From positions 1-64,000 of the forward strand of contig NZ_LZMC01000084.1 of the NCBI RefSeq assembly GCF_001668615.1: a stretch of DNA of 64,000 nt, in the 5' to 3' direction. The notes below the pieces were generated by a model. That model made no database searches. It was not told the DNA's origin and saw only the letters and a list, made by a program, of their open reading frames with translations. Positions 28,731 through 39,112 of this stretch are shown in pieces (positions within the stretch are counted from its first letter, which is position 1; each line of letters opens with the position of its first letter). Source of the DNA: Mycobacterium sp. 1274761.0 (lineage in GTDB: Bacteria; Actinomycetota; Actinomycetes; Mycobacteriales; Mycobacteriaceae). Made by a program: the position numbers and the translations under genes.

Positions 28731-30551
28731 CTACAGGTACTGGCCCAGGTTGGACTCGGTGTCGATCGCGCGGCTGGCCGACGAACTCTTGCCGGTGACC
28801 AGCGTGCGGATGTAGACGATCCGTTCGCCCTTCTTACCCGAGATCCGTGCCCAGTCATCGGGATTGGTGGTGTTGGGCAGGTCCTCGTTCTCGGCGAACT
28901 CGTCGACGATCGAGTCGAGCAGGTGCTGGATGCGCAGGCCGGGTTGCCCGGTCTCCAGCACCGACTTGATCGCGTTCTTCTTCGCACGGTCGACGACGTT
29001 CTGGATCATCGCCCCGGAGTTGAAGTCCTTGAAGTACATGACTTCTTTGTCCCCGTTGGCGTAGGTGACCTCGAGGAACCGGTTGTCGTCGATCTCGGCG
29101 TACATCCGGTCGACGACCTTCTCGATCATCGCCTTGATGCAAGCCGCCCGGTCCCCGTTGAACTCGGCCAGGTCGTCGGCGTGCACCGGCAGATCCTCGG
29201 TGAGGTACTTGCTGAAGATGTCTTGGGCCGCTTCGGCATCCGGGCGCTCGATCTTGATCTTGACGTCTAGGCGGCCGGGCCGCAGGATCGCGGGATCGAT
29301 CATGTCCTCGCGGTTGGAGGCGCCGATGACGATGACGTTCTCGAGCCCCTCGACGCCGTCGATCTCCGACAGCAGCTGGGGCACGACCGTCGTCTCCACA
29401 TCCGACGAAACGCCCGTGCCGCGGGTGCGGAAGATCGAGTCCATCTCGTCGAAGAACACGATCACCGGCGTGCCCTCGGACGCCTTCTCGCGGGCACGCT
29501 GGAAGATCAGCCGGATGTGGCGCTCGGTCTCGCCGACGAACTTGTTCAGAAGCTCGGGGCCCTTGATGTTGAGGAAGTAGCTCTTGGCTTCGCGGGCGTC
29601 GTCGCCGCGCACCTCGGCCATCTTCTTGGCCAGCGAGTTGGCCACCGCCTTGGCGATCAGCGTCTTGCCGCAGCCGGGCGGGCCGTAGAGCAGCACGCCC
29701 TTCGGCGGGCGCAGGGAGTACTCCCGGTAGAGCTCCTTGTGCAGGAACGGCAACTCGACCGCGTCGCGGATCTGCTCGATCTGCCTGCCGAGGCCGCCGA
29801 TGTCGCTGTAGCTGACGTCGGGCACCTCTTCGAGCACGAGGTCCTCGACCTCGGCCTTGGGGATGCGCTCGAACGCGTAGCCGGCCTTGGTGTCGACCAG
29901 CAGCGAATCGCCGGGCCGCAGTTTGCGCGGCCGTTCGTCGTTGGCCAGCTCGTCGTCATACCCCTCGGGCAGGTCCTCGGAGCCCACCAACGGCTCGGCC
30001 AGCCAGACGATGCGCTCCTCGTCGGCGTGACCGACCACGAGCGCGCGGTGCCCGTCGGAAAGAATTTCGCGGAGGGTGGAGATTTCCCCGACCGCTTCAA
30101 AGTTTCCGGCCTCGACGACGGTCAGCGCCTCGTTCAGCCGGACCGTCTGGCCCTGCTTCAAGGTCTTCACGTCGATGTTGGGCGAGCACGTGAGCCGCAT
30201 CTTGCGACCGGAGGTGAACACGTCGACCGTGTCGTCGTCCTGCACGCCGAGGAGCACGCCGTAACCACTCGGGGGCTGGCCCAACCGGTCGACCTCTTCG
30301 CGCAGGGCAAGCAGCTGCTGGCGCGCCTCTTTGAGGGTCTCCATCAGCTTGGAGTTCCTGGCAGCGAGCGAATCGATCCTCGCCTCCAGCTGGTGCACGT
30401 CACGGGCGCTGCGCAGGCCGCTCTGCGGACCGACGGCGTTCTCCAACTGCTCGCGAAGGACCGTAGCCTCGCGCCGTAGTTGTTCCAACTCGGCCGCGTC
30501 GTCGGCAGCCGACGACGACCCGTAGGATTCAGAACGCTCTGACTCGCTCAT
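28731..30551 (-). CDS. mpa: Proteasome-associated ATPase Mpa (ARC)
   Basis: 606 aa. N-terminal coiled coil (about residues 18-92) captures Pup; two OB-fold interdomains follow, then the AAA+ domain with Walker A GPPGCGKT at about 290-297, Walker [11 protein letters not shown], and [12 protein letters not shown] (second region of homology). The C-terminus GQYL has the penultimate Tyr that docks into the PrcA ring and opens the gate. It unfolds pupylated substrates. Transcribed away from the MTB12-like gene at 30699. Confidence 0.97.
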   Translation of the reverse strand: MSESERSESYGSSSAADDAAELEQLRREATVLREQLENAVGPQSGLRSARDVHQLEARIDSLAARNSKLMETLKEARQQLLALREEVDRLGQPPSGYGVLLGVQDDDTVDVFTSGRKMRLTCSPNIDVKTLKQGQTVRLNEALTVVEAGNFEAVGEISTLREILSDGHRALVVGHADEERIVWLAEPLVGSEDLPEGYDDELANDERPRKLRPGDSLLVDTKAGYAFERIPKAEVEDLVLEEVPDVSYSDIGGLGRQIEQIRDAVELPFLHKELYREYSLRPPKGVLLYGPPGCGKTLIAKAVANSLAKKMAEVRGDDAREAKSYFLNIKGPELLNKFVGETERHIRLIFQRAREKASEGTPVIVFFDEMDSIFRTRGTGVSSDVETTVVPQLLSEIDGVEGLENVIVIGASNREDMIDPAILRPGRLDVKIKIERPDAEAAQDIFSKYLTEDLPVHADDLAEFNGDRAACIKAMIEKVVDRMYAEIDDNRFLEVTYANGDKEVMYFKDFNSGAMIQNVVDRAKKNAIKSVLETGQPGLRIQHLLDSIVDEFAENEDLPNTTNPDDWARISGKKGERIVYIRTLVTGKSSSASRAIDTESNLGQYL

Positions 30552-30567
30552 GTTGCGCTCCCTCCGC

Positions 30568-30584
30568 GCACCAGATGTTGGTGC
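30568..30584. other. Hairpin in the mpa leader
   Basis: GCACCA (30568-30573) and TGGTGC (30579-30584) form a 6-bp stem with a 5-nt loop, 17 nt upstream of the mpa start codon. The 147-bp mpa-30699 divergent region contains both promoters. No clear -10/-35 set can be claimed by eye. Confidence 0.35.
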
Positions 30585-30698
30585 AGTAACAACTTCAACG
30601 CTACCGGCGATTCAGGCTTTGTGTGCGGTGTAGGGATTCGACACACCAGCAACACTTGTTAATCTGAAGCTTGATCTTGGCCAATCGGAAGGACAGCC

Positions 30699-31196
30699 GT
30701 GACCCTGAAATCCCTCGTTACCGGCCTTGCAGCAGCTGCCCTCGTCGGTGGCGCCGCGGCAGGTGTGACGTCGGTTGCATCCGGCACGATCAATTCGTCG
30801 CCGGCCGTGCAACCGGTGGTGTGGGACATCCCGATGCCCGCGGCGCCCGAAGACGACGTGGTCGGCGTGAAAGACGCGCTGACTGAAACCGTCAACACCC
30901 TCGGCTCCGGCGGACAGTTCGCCGGCAAGCAGGCCTACATCGCGGGGCTGGGCCGATTCACCGGTAAGGGCGTCGAGGTCAAGTACAACGACGCAGTCGC
31001 CAAGGGTTACCTCCCGCTGAAGGCGACCGTGGCCGACGTCGTCCCCAACGGCAACACGGCCACCGCCAACGTCACCGCGAAACTGGCCAACGGCGACGTC
31101 CGCTCGATGCCGCTGACGTTCGTGCAGGGGCCCAGCCCGACCGGCTGGCAGCTGTCGAGCCAGTCGCTGTTCGCCCTCGGCGAATTGGTGGGCTGA
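30699..31196 (+). CDS. MTB12-family low-molecular-weight secreted antigen
   Basis: 165 aa. The N-terminus MTLKSLVTGLAAAALVGGAAAGVTS is a signal peptide closely like that of M. tuberculosis MTB12/CFP2 (Rv2376c), followed by AVQPVVWDIPMP. The mature part has the family core: ...KVEVKYNDAVAKGYLPLKATV... and FVQGPSPTGWQLS near the end. GTG start with GGAAGGA upstream. The following gene encodes a related domain behind a lipoprotein signal, and their reading frames overlap. Confidence 0.8.
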   Translation: MTLKSLVTGLAAAALVGGAAAGVTSVASGTINSSPAVQPVVWDIPMPAAPEDDVVGVKDALTETVNTLGSGGQFAGKQAYIAGLGRFTGKGVEVKYNDAVAKGYLPLKATVADVVPNGNTATANVTAKLANGDVRSMPLTFVQGPSPTGWQLSSQSLFALGELVG

Positions 31197-31723
31197 TCCT
31201 CCGCCGTACCGCTTTTCTGAGCGCCGTCACCGCAATGGTGGCGGCGTTCGGGCTTTGCGGGTGTGGCAACGACGCGCCGAGGGCCGCCGATCCGTCGACG
31301 ACGGCCGCTGTCGGGGCCGCGCCGATTGCCCCGCCTGTCTCGTCTCCGCTGCCCCCGCCCGAGGCGCTGATCGATGTGCTGAGCCGGCTATCGGATCCCG
31401 CCGTGCCAGGGGCAGAAAAGACCGCGCTCGTCGAGCTGTCGAGCCCCAACGACGCCGCGGCCCTGGACAAGTTCGGCAAGGCGCTCGCCGACAACGGCGC
31501 ACTGCCGTTGAGCTACGACGTCACCGACCTGAAGTGGTCGGAAACCGAGGCGGGCAACGTGGTGGCGACCGTCAACGTCACCACCGCCAACCAGCCGCCG
31601 GGAACATTCAGCTTTCCGATGGAGTTCACGCCCTTTCGTGACGGCTGGCAGCTGACCCGCAAGACCGCAGACATGCTGCTCGAATACGGCGAAGGGGCGA
31701 CGGCGCCATCGCCTCCGCGATGA
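31193..31723 (+). CDS. lppK: LppK-like lipoprotein with MTB12-type domain
   Basis: 176 aa if translation starts at CTG 31193. From there the N-terminus reads MILRRTAFLSAVTAMVAAFGLCGC, a complete lipoprotein signal with two Arg, a hydrophobic core and lipobox L-C-G|C at Cys24. The first ATG (31235) would keep only part of the signal. CTG 31193 shares bases with the previous stop (CTGA), so reinitiation is plausible. The mature part (ALPLSYDVTDLKW, FRDGWQLTRKTADMLLE) is homologous to the MTB12-like neighbour. Similar to LppK (Rv2116) by position. Confidence 0.72.
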   Translation: MILRRTAFLSAVTAMVAAFGLCGCGNDAPRAADPSTTAAVGAAPIAPPVSSPLPPPEALIDVLSRLSDPAVPGAEKTALVELSSPNDAAALDKFGKALADNGALPLSYDVTDLKWSETEAGNVVATVNVTTANQPPGTFSFPMEFTPFRDGWQLTRKTADMLLEYGEGATAPSPPR

Positions 31724-31748
31724 TCGCGACATCGCCTCCGCGATGATG
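31706..31748. repeat. Two direct copies of a small palindrome
   Basis: The unit CATCGCCTCCGCGATGAT occurs at about 31704-31721 and again about 22 bp later. Each copy holds ATCGC...GCGAT arms around CTCC, so the transcript could form two hairpins. They span the end of the LppK-like gene and the gap before the DUF503 gene. Confidence 0.7.
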
Positions 31749-31753
31749 GCGAC

Positions 31754-32880
<1,127 letters not shown>

Positions 32881-32949
32881 TCAGCCTGCCAGCAGACGCG
32901 CCGACGCCGGTGCCCGGGGTTGTCGGGAGGCCGCCATATGCTGCCGGTT

Positions 32950-33849
32950 ATGGACCAGCAAAAGGTCCCCGATGCGCCACCCGGGCAGCGCCGGCCGGCG
33001 CTGTCGCCGTCACGGGCCAGCGACTTCAAGCAGTGCCCGCTGCTGTACCGGTTCCGCGCCATCGACCGGCTGCCTGAACCCTCGTCCGCCGCACAGTTGC
33101 GCGGCTCGGTAGTGCACGCGGCCTTGGAACAGCTGTATGCGCTGCCGGCGCCCGACCGCGTCCCCGAAGCGGCGCGGTCACTGGTCGGCCCCGCGTGGGA
33201 GCGGGTGGTCGCCGCCCAGCCCGACCTCGTCGACGGCCTCGACGCTCCCGCCCAGGCCGAGCTGCTGGAGGAGGCGAAGGCGCTGCTGTCGGGCTACTAC
33301 CGGCTCGAAGACCCGACCCGGTTCGAGCCGGAAAGCTGCGAACAACGCGTCGAGGTCGAACTCGCCGACGGCACGCTGCTGCGCGGCTTCGTCGACCGCA
33401 TCGACGTCGCCCCCACCGGTGAGCTTCGGGTCGTCGACTACAAGACCGGCAAGGCGCCGCCGGAGGCGCGAGCGCTGGCGGAGTTCAAGGCCATGTTCCA
33501 GATGAAGTTCTACGCCGTCGCGCTGTTGCGGTCGCGCGGTGTGCTGCCCACCAAGCTGCGGCTGCTGTATCTGAGCGACGGCCAAGTGCTCGACTATTCT
33601 CCCGACCTCGACGAGCTCGAGCGGTTCGAGAAGACGTTGATCGCAATCTGGCAGGCCATCCAATCCGCCGGTGCGACAGGCGATTTCCGCCCGCACCCGT
33701 CGCGGATGTGCGACTGGTGCGCCCATCACGCGCACTGCCCCGTCTTCGGCGGCACGCCGCCGCCGTATCCGGGCTGGCCTGAACGCCCCGCCGAGGGTGA
33801 CGGTCCCGGCGACGATGCGGTGTTGCACTCGGCGGTGCCGGCTGCGTGA
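32950..33849 (+). CDS. RecB-family exonuclease (PD-(D/E)XK, Fe-S)
   Basis: 299 aa from ATG 32950; ATG 32938 is also in frame. Cas4/RecB-like nuclease core: GFVDRID, VVDYKTGKAP (D-x-K), and QMKFYAVAL. Four Cys suited to an Fe-S cluster: one in FKQCPLLYRF near the N-terminus, three at the end in CDWCAHHAHC. Resembles Rv2119. The stop overlaps the next gene's start (GTGA). Substrate and partners are not clear; no cas genes are present here. Confidence 0.88.
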   Translation: MDQQKVPDAPPGQRRPALSPSRASDFKQCPLLYRFRAIDRLPEPSSAAQLRGSVVHAALEQLYALPAPDRVPEAARSLVGPAWERVVAAQPDLVDGLDAPAQAELLEEAKALLSGYYRLEDPTRFEPESCEQRVEVELADGTLLRGFVDRIDVAPTGELRVVDYKTGKAPPEARALAEFKAMFQMKFYAVALLRSRGVLPTKLRLLYLSDGQVLDYSPDLDELERFEKTLIAIWQAIQSAGATGDFRPHPSRMCDWCAHHAHCPVFGGTPPPYPGWPERPAEGDGPGDDAVLHSAVPAA

Positions 33850-34640
33850 ACGGGTCCCACTACCGTCGGCGCAACCGCGACGGCGACGTTCACGTCTTTG
33901 AGTCCACGGACTACACCCGAAGCAACTGGGATTCCGAGATTCAGCACGGCTCCCCTCCGCTGGCGTTGATGACGAAGCTGATCGAGGAACTCGCCGGCGA
34001 CTCCGGAATGCGCATCGGGCGTGTGTCGATGGACATCCTCGGGGCCATTCCCGTTGCGCCGGTGCGGGCACGAGCGTGGGTGGAGCGTCCGGGGAGCAGG
34101 ATCAAGTTGTTGGCAGCGGAGATGGTCGCCGACCGTGCGGGTGGCGCTGCCCGCCCGGTTGCGCGCGCGTCGGCGTGGCTGCTGGCGACCGGTGACACCA
34201 CCGACGTTGCCACCGACCGCTTCCCTGCGCTCGTGGAGGGTGAGGCGGACACGACGCCGCACAGCTGGGAGGGCGCGACGGGCTACCTGGAGGCGATCAG
34301 CTGGCGCAGGCAGCGTGAACTCGACAACGGCTCGGCGGTGGTGTGGATGAGCCCGCTGGCGCACCTGGTCGATACCGAGGAGATGACGCAGATGCAGCGC
34401 CTGGCGCTGGTGGTGGACTGCGCCAACGGTGCAGGCGCCGCGATCGATCCGGCGGCGTTCGTGTTCATGAACACCGACACCGTCATGCACCTGCACCGTG
34501 TGCCCGTCGGCAACGACTTCGCGTTGCGCGCCCGCGGCTCGATCGGGCCCGACAGCATCGGGGTGACCACCGCCGAGATCTTCGACCGGCAGGGCTTCAT
34601 CGGCACGTGCGCGCAGACGCTGCTGGTTCAGCGCCGCTGA
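33846..34640 (+). CDS. Thioesterase-superfamily protein (double hotdog)
   Basis: 264 aa. The layout of TesB-like acyl-CoA thioesterases: an N-terminal hotdog with NWDSEIQHGSPPLALMTKLIEE and a C-terminal one with AFVFMNTDTVMHLHRVPVG, TAEIFDRQGFIGTCAQTLL. Both domains have the hydrophobic helix over the sheet as far as sequence shows. GTG start overlaps the nuclease stop. Substrate unknown. Confidence 0.75.
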   Translation: MNGSHYRRRNRDGDVHVFESTDYTRSNWDSEIQHGSPPLALMTKLIEELAGDSGMRIGRVSMDILGAIPVAPVRARAWVERPGSRIKLLAAEMVADRAGGAARPVARASAWLLATGDTTDVATDRFPALVEGEADTTPHSWEGATGYLEAISWRRQRELDNGSAVVWMSPLAHLVDTEEMTQMQRLALVVDCANGAGAAIDPAAFVFMNTDTVMHLHRVPVGNDFALRARGSIGPDSIGVTTAEIFDRQGFIGTCAQTLLVQRR

Positions 34641-34671
34641 AATAGCCGCAGAACGGTCCAGCTATATCGAT

Positions 34672-34691
34672 TTACATCTATATAGATGTAA
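34672..34691. promoter_or_regulatory. Perfect 20-bp palindromic operator upstream of arsR-like gene
   Basis: TTACATCTAT joined to ATAGATGTAA is a perfect 20-bp palindrome, 15 bp upstream of the ATG of the ArsR-family gene. AT-rich within a high-GC region and flanked by TGTAAT, it is a strong candidate for the regulator's own binding site covering the promoter. Confidence 0.8.
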
Positions 34692-34706
34692 TGTAATACT
34701 CGGTCT

Positions 34707-35024
34707 ATGGACGTCTTCGAAGCGGTCGCCGAGCCGAGTCGGCGCGCACTGCTCGACGCGCTCGTCGACGGTGAGCGCACCGCCGGTGAACTCGTCGCGA
34801 CCCTCCCCGGCCTGACACAGCCGACCGTGTCGCGCCACCTTCGGGTGCTGCGCGAAGTCGGCTTGGTCGAGGTGCGACCCGATGCACAGCGCAGGATCTA
34901 CGCGCTGCGCGCCGACGGGCTCGTTGCCATCGACGCCTGGATAGAGCAGTACCGCCGCTACTGGACGGGTCACCTCGACGCCCTCGAGCAGCACCTGAAA
35001 CGCAAGCACAAGGAGACGAAATGA
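34707..35024 (+). CDS. ArsR-family transcriptional repressor
   Basis: 105 aa winged helix: MDVFEAVAEPSRRALLDALVDGERTAGEL, recognition helix TQPTVSRHLRVLREVGLVEV, then RRIYALRADGL. This is the subgroup paired with SRPBCC/AHSA1 proteins. No metal-binding Cys pattern is seen, so it does not look like a metal sensor. The stop overlaps the ATG of the SRPBCC gene (ATGA). The palindrome just upstream suggests autorepression. Confidence 0.9.
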   Translation: MDVFEAVAEPSRRALLDALVDGERTAGELVATLPGLTQPTVSRHLRVLREVGLVEVRPDAQRRIYALRADGLVAIDAWIEQYRRYWTGHLDALEQHLKRKHKETK

Positions 35025-35521
35025 CCTGTCCCGGAGGGCGAATCACCGTCGAGGGCGACAGGGCGGCGCTGAACTTCGAACGACGCCTGCCCTTTCCGAT
35101 CGAAGCGGTGTGGTCAGCGATCACCGACCCGCAGGAGCGCGCGCAATGGTTCGGCGAAACGACGATCGAGCCGCGCGAGGGCGGCACCATCGACATGGTC
35201 GCAACCGGTCCGCCGCTGCCGCCCGAACGCAAGCGGATGACCGGTCGAATCCTGGTCTGGGATCCGCCGCATGTGCTCGAACACGAGTGGAAACAGCCGA
35301 TCGTCGACGACGGCGTGGTGCGCTACGAACTTCACCGCGATGGCGACGGCACGCTGCTGCGGTTCACCCATCGCGGGCTCGGTGTCCGCAACGCCAGCGG
35401 CTTCCGCGGCGGAACACATGCCTATCTAGATCGCCTCGAGGCCTATCTCGCCGGCGAAGAACTGCCGGATTGGCAGACCCGCCGCAAGGAAATCGCCGGC
35501 TCAGACGTCGAGATCGACTGA
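35021..35521 (+). CDS. SRPBCC (AHSA1-type) domain protein
   Basis: 166 aa. START/Bet v1-like pattern: FERRLPFPIEAVWSAITDPQERAQWFGETTIEPREGG, WDPPHVLEHEWK and LLRFTHRGL. These proteins bind hydrophobic ligands and are commonly partnered with ArsR-type regulators, whose gene overlaps this one by 4 nt. The ligand is unknown. Confidence 0.85.
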   Translation: MTCPGGRITVEGDRAALNFERRLPFPIEAVWSAITDPQERAQWFGETTIEPREGGTIDMVATGPPLPPERKRMTGRILVWDPPHVLEHEWKQPIVDDGVVRYELHRDGDGTLLRFTHRGLGVRNASGFRGGTHAYLDRLEAYLAGEELPDWQTRRKEIAGSDVEID

Positions 35522-35558
35522 TAGCGCCTGTGTGACAACGCGATTGGAGGTATGCCAA

Positions 35559-35915
35559 ATGGAAACAGCCTACGTGGCGGTCACGGTTGTGACGATCGTC
35601 GCAAACGCCGCCATGGCCATCGCCGACTTCGCTGGAGCTCGATTTGTGCTCGCGAACGCCGGAGAGGTTCAGGTATCTGAGGGATCGGTGCCCATCCTCG
35701 GTGCGCTGAAGTTCGCGGGGGCCGTAGGGCTGGCGCTCGGCTTGGCGGGCGTGCCGTGGATCGGTCTGGCAGCGGCTGTAAGCCTGGCGCTGTTCTTCGT
35801 CGGCGCGGTCGCATTCCACGTGCGCCATCGCGTCTTCCACAACATCGCATTCCCGCTGGGCTTTCTGGCGCTGGCGGTCGCGACACTGGCACTCGGGGTG
35901 GCACAGACGGCGTAG
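35559..35915 (+). CDS. DoxX-like small membrane protein
   Basis: 118 aa from ATG 35559. A GGAGGT at 35546-35551 is eight bases ahead of this ATG and decides the start over GTG 35532. Four hydrophobic segments (AVTVVTIVANAAMAIADFAG, ILGALKFAGAVGLALGLAG, WIGLAAAVSLALFFVGAVAF, AFPLGFLALAVATLALG) as in DoxX-like proteins. Probably the last gene of the ArsR/SRPBCC group; the gap is 37 bp. Function unknown. Confidence 0.75.
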   Translation: METAYVAVTVVTIVANAAMAIADFAGARFVLANAGEVQVSEGSVPILGALKFAGAVGLALGLAGVPWIGLAAAVSLALFFVGAVAFHVRHRVFHNIAFPLGFLALAVATLALGVAQTA

Positions 35916-35998
35916 ACCGGCGACAGCCGGATTTCACCATGAACTGAGGGATCGGTGCGACGGTGAAGCCGGTAGGTTCCCGCTCGGCGTGGGATCCC

Positions 35999-37378
35999 CT
36001 ACTCCAGCGGCGTCAGCTCCTGCAGCATGGTCGGCACCAATTCGCTGACCGTCGGGTGGATGTGCATCGTGCGCGAGATCGCGGTGTAGGGCCGCTTGGC
36101 CGACATGATGTCGAGCAGCGAGTGCACGACCTCGTCCCCACCCACGCCCAGGATCGCGACGCCGAGAATCTCCTCGGTTTCGGCGTCGACGACCACCTTC
36201 ATGAACCCTTGCGTCTCACCCTTCTCCACCGCACGCCCAACTCGGGTCATCGGCCGCTTGCCCACCAACGCTTTTCGGCCCGACTTGCGCACCTGGTCGA
36301 CGGTCAACCCGGCACGCCCCAGCGGCGGATCGATGTACAGCGCGTAGGTCGGCACGCGGTCGCTGATGCGGCGCGGGTCGTCGTCGAGCAGGTTGGCAGC
36401 GACGATCTCGAAGTCGTTGTAGGACGTATGGGTGAACGCGCCGCGTCCGTTGCAGTCCCCCATCGCCCAGATGTGGTCGACATTCGTTCGGCACTGGTCG
36501 TCGACGACGATGTTGCCACGCTCGTCGGTGTCCACGCCCGCCTTCTCCAGGCCAAGGTCGTCGGTGTTGGGCCGCCGCCCGACGGCGACCAGCAGGTGCG
36601 ACCCGGTGATGGAGTCGGCACCGTCGCGCGGTGTTACCTCGAAACCGTTGTCGCGCTTGCGGAACGAGATCGCGGTCGCGTCGAGTTCGACCGTGATGCC
36701 TTCGTTTTCGAGGATCTCCTTGATCGCGGCCGACACGTCTTCGTCCTCGCGGGAGGTCAGCCGCGGACCCTTCTCGATGACCGTGACGCGTGCGCCGAAG
36801 CGCCGGTACATCTGGGCGAACTCCAGCGCGATGTAGCTGCCCCCGATGATGACGAGATGTTCGGGCAGCGTGTCGAGTTCGAGGATGCCGACGTTGGTCA
36901 GGTAGTCGATGTCGGATAGTCCCGGCATATCGGGAGCCACGGCTCGGCCGCCGACGTTGAGGAAGATCTTGTCCGCCGTCAGCAACCGGTCGTCGACCTG
37001 AATCGTGTGCGGGTCGACAAACCGTGCGTGCCCGCGGATCAACGTGCAGTTGGGCATGTTTTCGATCCATGACTCGACGCCACTGCGGTCCCCGAGCATG
37101 ATGTCGTCCTTGCGCGCCTTGACTTTCGCCATGTCGACACTGACATCGCCTGTGCCGACGCCGTATTCGGCACCACGGCGGGCGGTGTGCGCGGCGTGCG
37201 CGCTGGCCACCAGTGTCTTGGTCGGGATACAGCCGGTGTTGACGCAGGTTCCGCCGACCAGCTTGCGTTCGATCACTGCGACCTTCTGGCCGGCCTGGGT
37301 CAGCCGTCCCGCCAGCGGCGGTCCGGCCTGACCGGCGCCCACGACGATCGCGTCGAATTCCTCTGGCGCGGTTGGCAT
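35999..37378 (-). CDS. FAD/NAD(P)-dependent disulfide oxidoreductase (MerA-like)
   Basis: 459 aa. FAD motif VVGAGQAGPPLAGRL at residues 11-25, redox-active GGTCVNTGCIPTK with two Cys, NAD(P) motif IIGGSYIALEFAQ, and WAMGDCNG. The C-terminal dimerisation domain has HIHPTVSE with the catalytic His-Glu pair. It resembles mercuric reductase or pyridine-nucleotide disulfide reductases, but lacks the N-terminal metal-binding domain of MerA. It directly follows the DUF4126 gene (TGA then ATG). Confidence 0.88.
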   Translation of the reverse strand: MPTAPEEFDAIVVGAGQAGPPLAGRLTQAGQKVAVIERKLVGGTCVNTGCIPTKTLVASAHAAHTARRGAEYGVGTGDVSVDMAKVKARKDDIMLGDRSGVESWIENMPNCTLIRGHARFVDPHTIQVDDRLLTADKIFLNVGGRAVAPDMPGLSDIDYLTNVGILELDTLPEHLVIIGGSYIALEFAQMYRRFGARVTVIEKGPRLTSREDEDVSAAIKEILENEGITVELDATAISFRKRDNGFEVTPRDGADSITGSHLLVAVGRRPNTDDLGLEKAGVDTDERGNIVVDDQCRTNVDHIWAMGDCNGRGAFTHTSYNDFEIVAANLLDDDPRRISDRVPTYALYIDPPLGRAGLTVDQVRKSGRKALVGKRPMTRVGRAVEKGETQGFMKVVVDAETEEILGVAILGVGGDEVVHSLLDIMSAKRPYTAISRTMHIHPTVSELVPTMLQELTPLE

Positions 37379-37879
37379 TCAGATGACCGTTGCCAGTGCC
37401 ACGATGGCGAATCCGCCGGCGATCGCGATGGCGTCCTCGACGAGCGCCACGGGCAGATCACGACCACCGGAGGCGGCGACCAGCCGCGTGCGGGCTTCGG
37501 CGCCGCCGAGAGTGCCCAGCACCGCGCCGATCAATGCCGCCCCGATCGCGCTGACCACCACCCACGTCGTCGGGTTCAGTACGGCACCGGTCGCGAGCAC
37601 CGCACCGGAGAACCCGCCGGTCAACAGCCTGGCACCAAATTGCATCGGGACCCGCCTGCTCGGGGTGCTCGGCAGTTGGTCGGTGACCAGCTCGCCCAGC
37701 GCCAGGATCGTCAGCACCGTCACCGTGATGGGATGCGTCATCCACTGCGCCCAGGTGCCGTCGAGGCTGATCCAGTCCAGAACGGCACCCCATGCGACGA
37801 CCGCGGGTGCGGTCAGCGCACGCAGACCGGCGACCACACCGATCAGCAGAGCAAGCAACAGCACCAGAAAAAACGTCAT
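37379..37879 (-). CDS. DUF4126-like membrane protein
   Basis: 166 aa with several hydrophobic stretches (FFLVLLLALLIGVVAGLRALTAPAVVAWG at the start; VLTILALGELVTD; AIAIAGGFAIVALATV at the end). RALTAPAVVAWG and ELVTDQLPSTPSR match the DUF4126 pattern. Immediately upstream of the oxidoreductase, with no gap. Function unknown. Confidence 0.72.
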   Translation of the reverse strand: MTFFLVLLLALLIGVVAGLRALTAPAVVAWGAVLDWISLDGTWAQWMTHPITVTVLTILALGELVTDQLPSTPSRRVPMQFGARLLTGGFSGAVLATGAVLNPTTWVVVSAIGAALIGAVLGTLGGAEARTRLVAASGGRDLPVALVEDAIAIAGGFAIVALATVI

Positions 37880-37946
37880 GCGAACCTCCGGACCGGTGAA
37901 ATGTCATCCGGACGCTAACACGCAGACGGGAGCCAGTCCCGGCTTC

Positions 37947-38798
37947 TCAGAACCGGCAGAACCTGATGTCAGAGGCCAGGATTGCCTTGGCGCCGATGGC
38001 CGCGAGCTGGTCCATGATGGCGTTGACATCGCGGCGGGGAACCAGTGCGCGCACCGCGACCCAGTCCGGATCGGCGAGCGGGGCGATCGTCGGCGACTCC
38101 AGGCCGGGTGTGACAGCGGTGGCGGACTCCAACACGCTGCGCGGACAGTCGTAGTCCAGCATCAGGTACTGCTGGCCGAACACAACGCCTTGCACCCGGG
38201 CGGCCAACTGATCGCGGGCGGCGGCGTTGTCGTCACCGGGATCGGCGTGTTCGATTAGCACCGCCTCCGAATCACACAGCGGCTCACCGAAAGCGACCAG
38301 ATCGTGCAATCCCAGTGTGCGACCCGAGCCGACCACGTCGGCGATGGCGTCGGCCACACCGAGCGCGACGGAGATCTCGACGGCACCGTCGAGGCGGATG
38401 ACCGTCGCCTCAATTCCCTTGGCGGCGAGGTCTTTACGGACCAGGTTGGGAAACGCGGTGGCGATCCGTTTGCCTGCGAGGTCGGCGACGGTCCAGTCGC
38501 GGCCCTTGGGGGCGGCGTAGCGGAAGGTGGACGAGCCGAAGCCCAGTGCCAGCCGTTCGCGCACCGGCGCATCGGATTCGGCGGCCAGGTCACGGCCGGT
38601 GATGCCGAAATCGAGCTGGCCGGACCCGACGTAGATCGCGATGTCTTTGGGCCGCAGGAAGAAGAACTCGACATTGTTGACCGGGTCGATGACGGTGAGA
38701 TCCTTGGCGTCGGTGCGACGCCGGTACCCGGCCTCGGAGAGGATCTCGGCGGCGGGCTCGCTGAGCGTGCCCTTGTTGGGGACGGCGACGCGTAGCAC
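37947..38798 (-). CDS. hisG: ATP phosphoribosyltransferase HisG
   Basis: 283 aa from GTG 38798, the long form with a C-terminal regulatory domain. [21 protein letters not shown] begins the PRPP domain; [13 protein letters not shown] and the C-terminal [24 protein letters not shown] belong to the ATP- and histidine-binding parts. First committed step of histidine synthesis. The upstream 43 codons of the open frame are shadow over hisE. Two bp separate it from hisE. Confidence 0.95.
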   Translation of the reverse strand: MLRVAVPNKGTLSEPAAEILSEAGYRRRTDAKDLTVIDPVNNVEFFFLRPKDIAIYVGSGQLDFGITGRDLAAESDAPVRERLALGFGSSTFRYAAPKGRDWTVADLAGKRIATAFPNLVRKDLAAKGIEATVIRLDGAVEISVALGVADAIADVVGSGRTLGLHDLVAFGEPLCDSEAVLIEHADPGDDNAAARDQLAARVQGVVFGQQYLMLDYDCPRSVLESATAVTPGLESPTIAPLADPDWVAVRALVPRRDVNAIMDQLAAIGAKAILASDIRFCRF

Positions 38799-38800
38799 GG

Positions 38801-39082
38801 TCACAGCTTTCCGTAGACGTCGTCGAGGGACAGCCCGCGAGAGATCATCAGCACCTGCGTCCAGTACAGCAGCTGGCTGATCTCCTCGGCCAGCGCCTCG
38901 TCGCCCTCGTGTTCGGCGGCCAGCCACACCTCGCCGGCCTCCTCGAGGATCTTCTTGCCCAGGCCGTGCACGCCGCCGTCCAGCGCGGCGACGGTGCCAC
39001 TACCGTCGGGCCGGGTGCGCGCCTTTTCGCTGAGCTCGGCGAACAGCGCGTCGAAGGTCTTCACGGCAGGCGATTGTTCCAT
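38801..39082 (-). CDS. hisE: Phosphoribosyl-ATP diphosphatase HisE
   Basis: 93 aa, ATG start. [19 protein letters not shown], then the pyrophosphohydrolase motif [17 protein letters not shown] and [14 protein letters not shown]. Hydrolyses PR-ATP to PR-AMP in histidine synthesis. Same order hisE-hisG as other mycobacteria. Confidence 0.96.
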   Translation of the reverse strand: MEQSPAVKTFDALFAELSEKARTRPDGSGTVAALDGGVHGLGKKILEEAGEVWLAAEHEGDEALAEEISQLLYWTQVLMISRGLSLDDVYGKL

Positions 39083-39112
39083 GAGGGCGGTGGCGCGGTC
39101 ACGCGGGTTTGC

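Noticed and set aside
32950-33849. Cas4 of a CRISPR system
   Set aside because: The Cys pattern and nuclease motifs resemble Cas4, but there is no array and no other cas gene. It matches the Rv2119-type RecB family.
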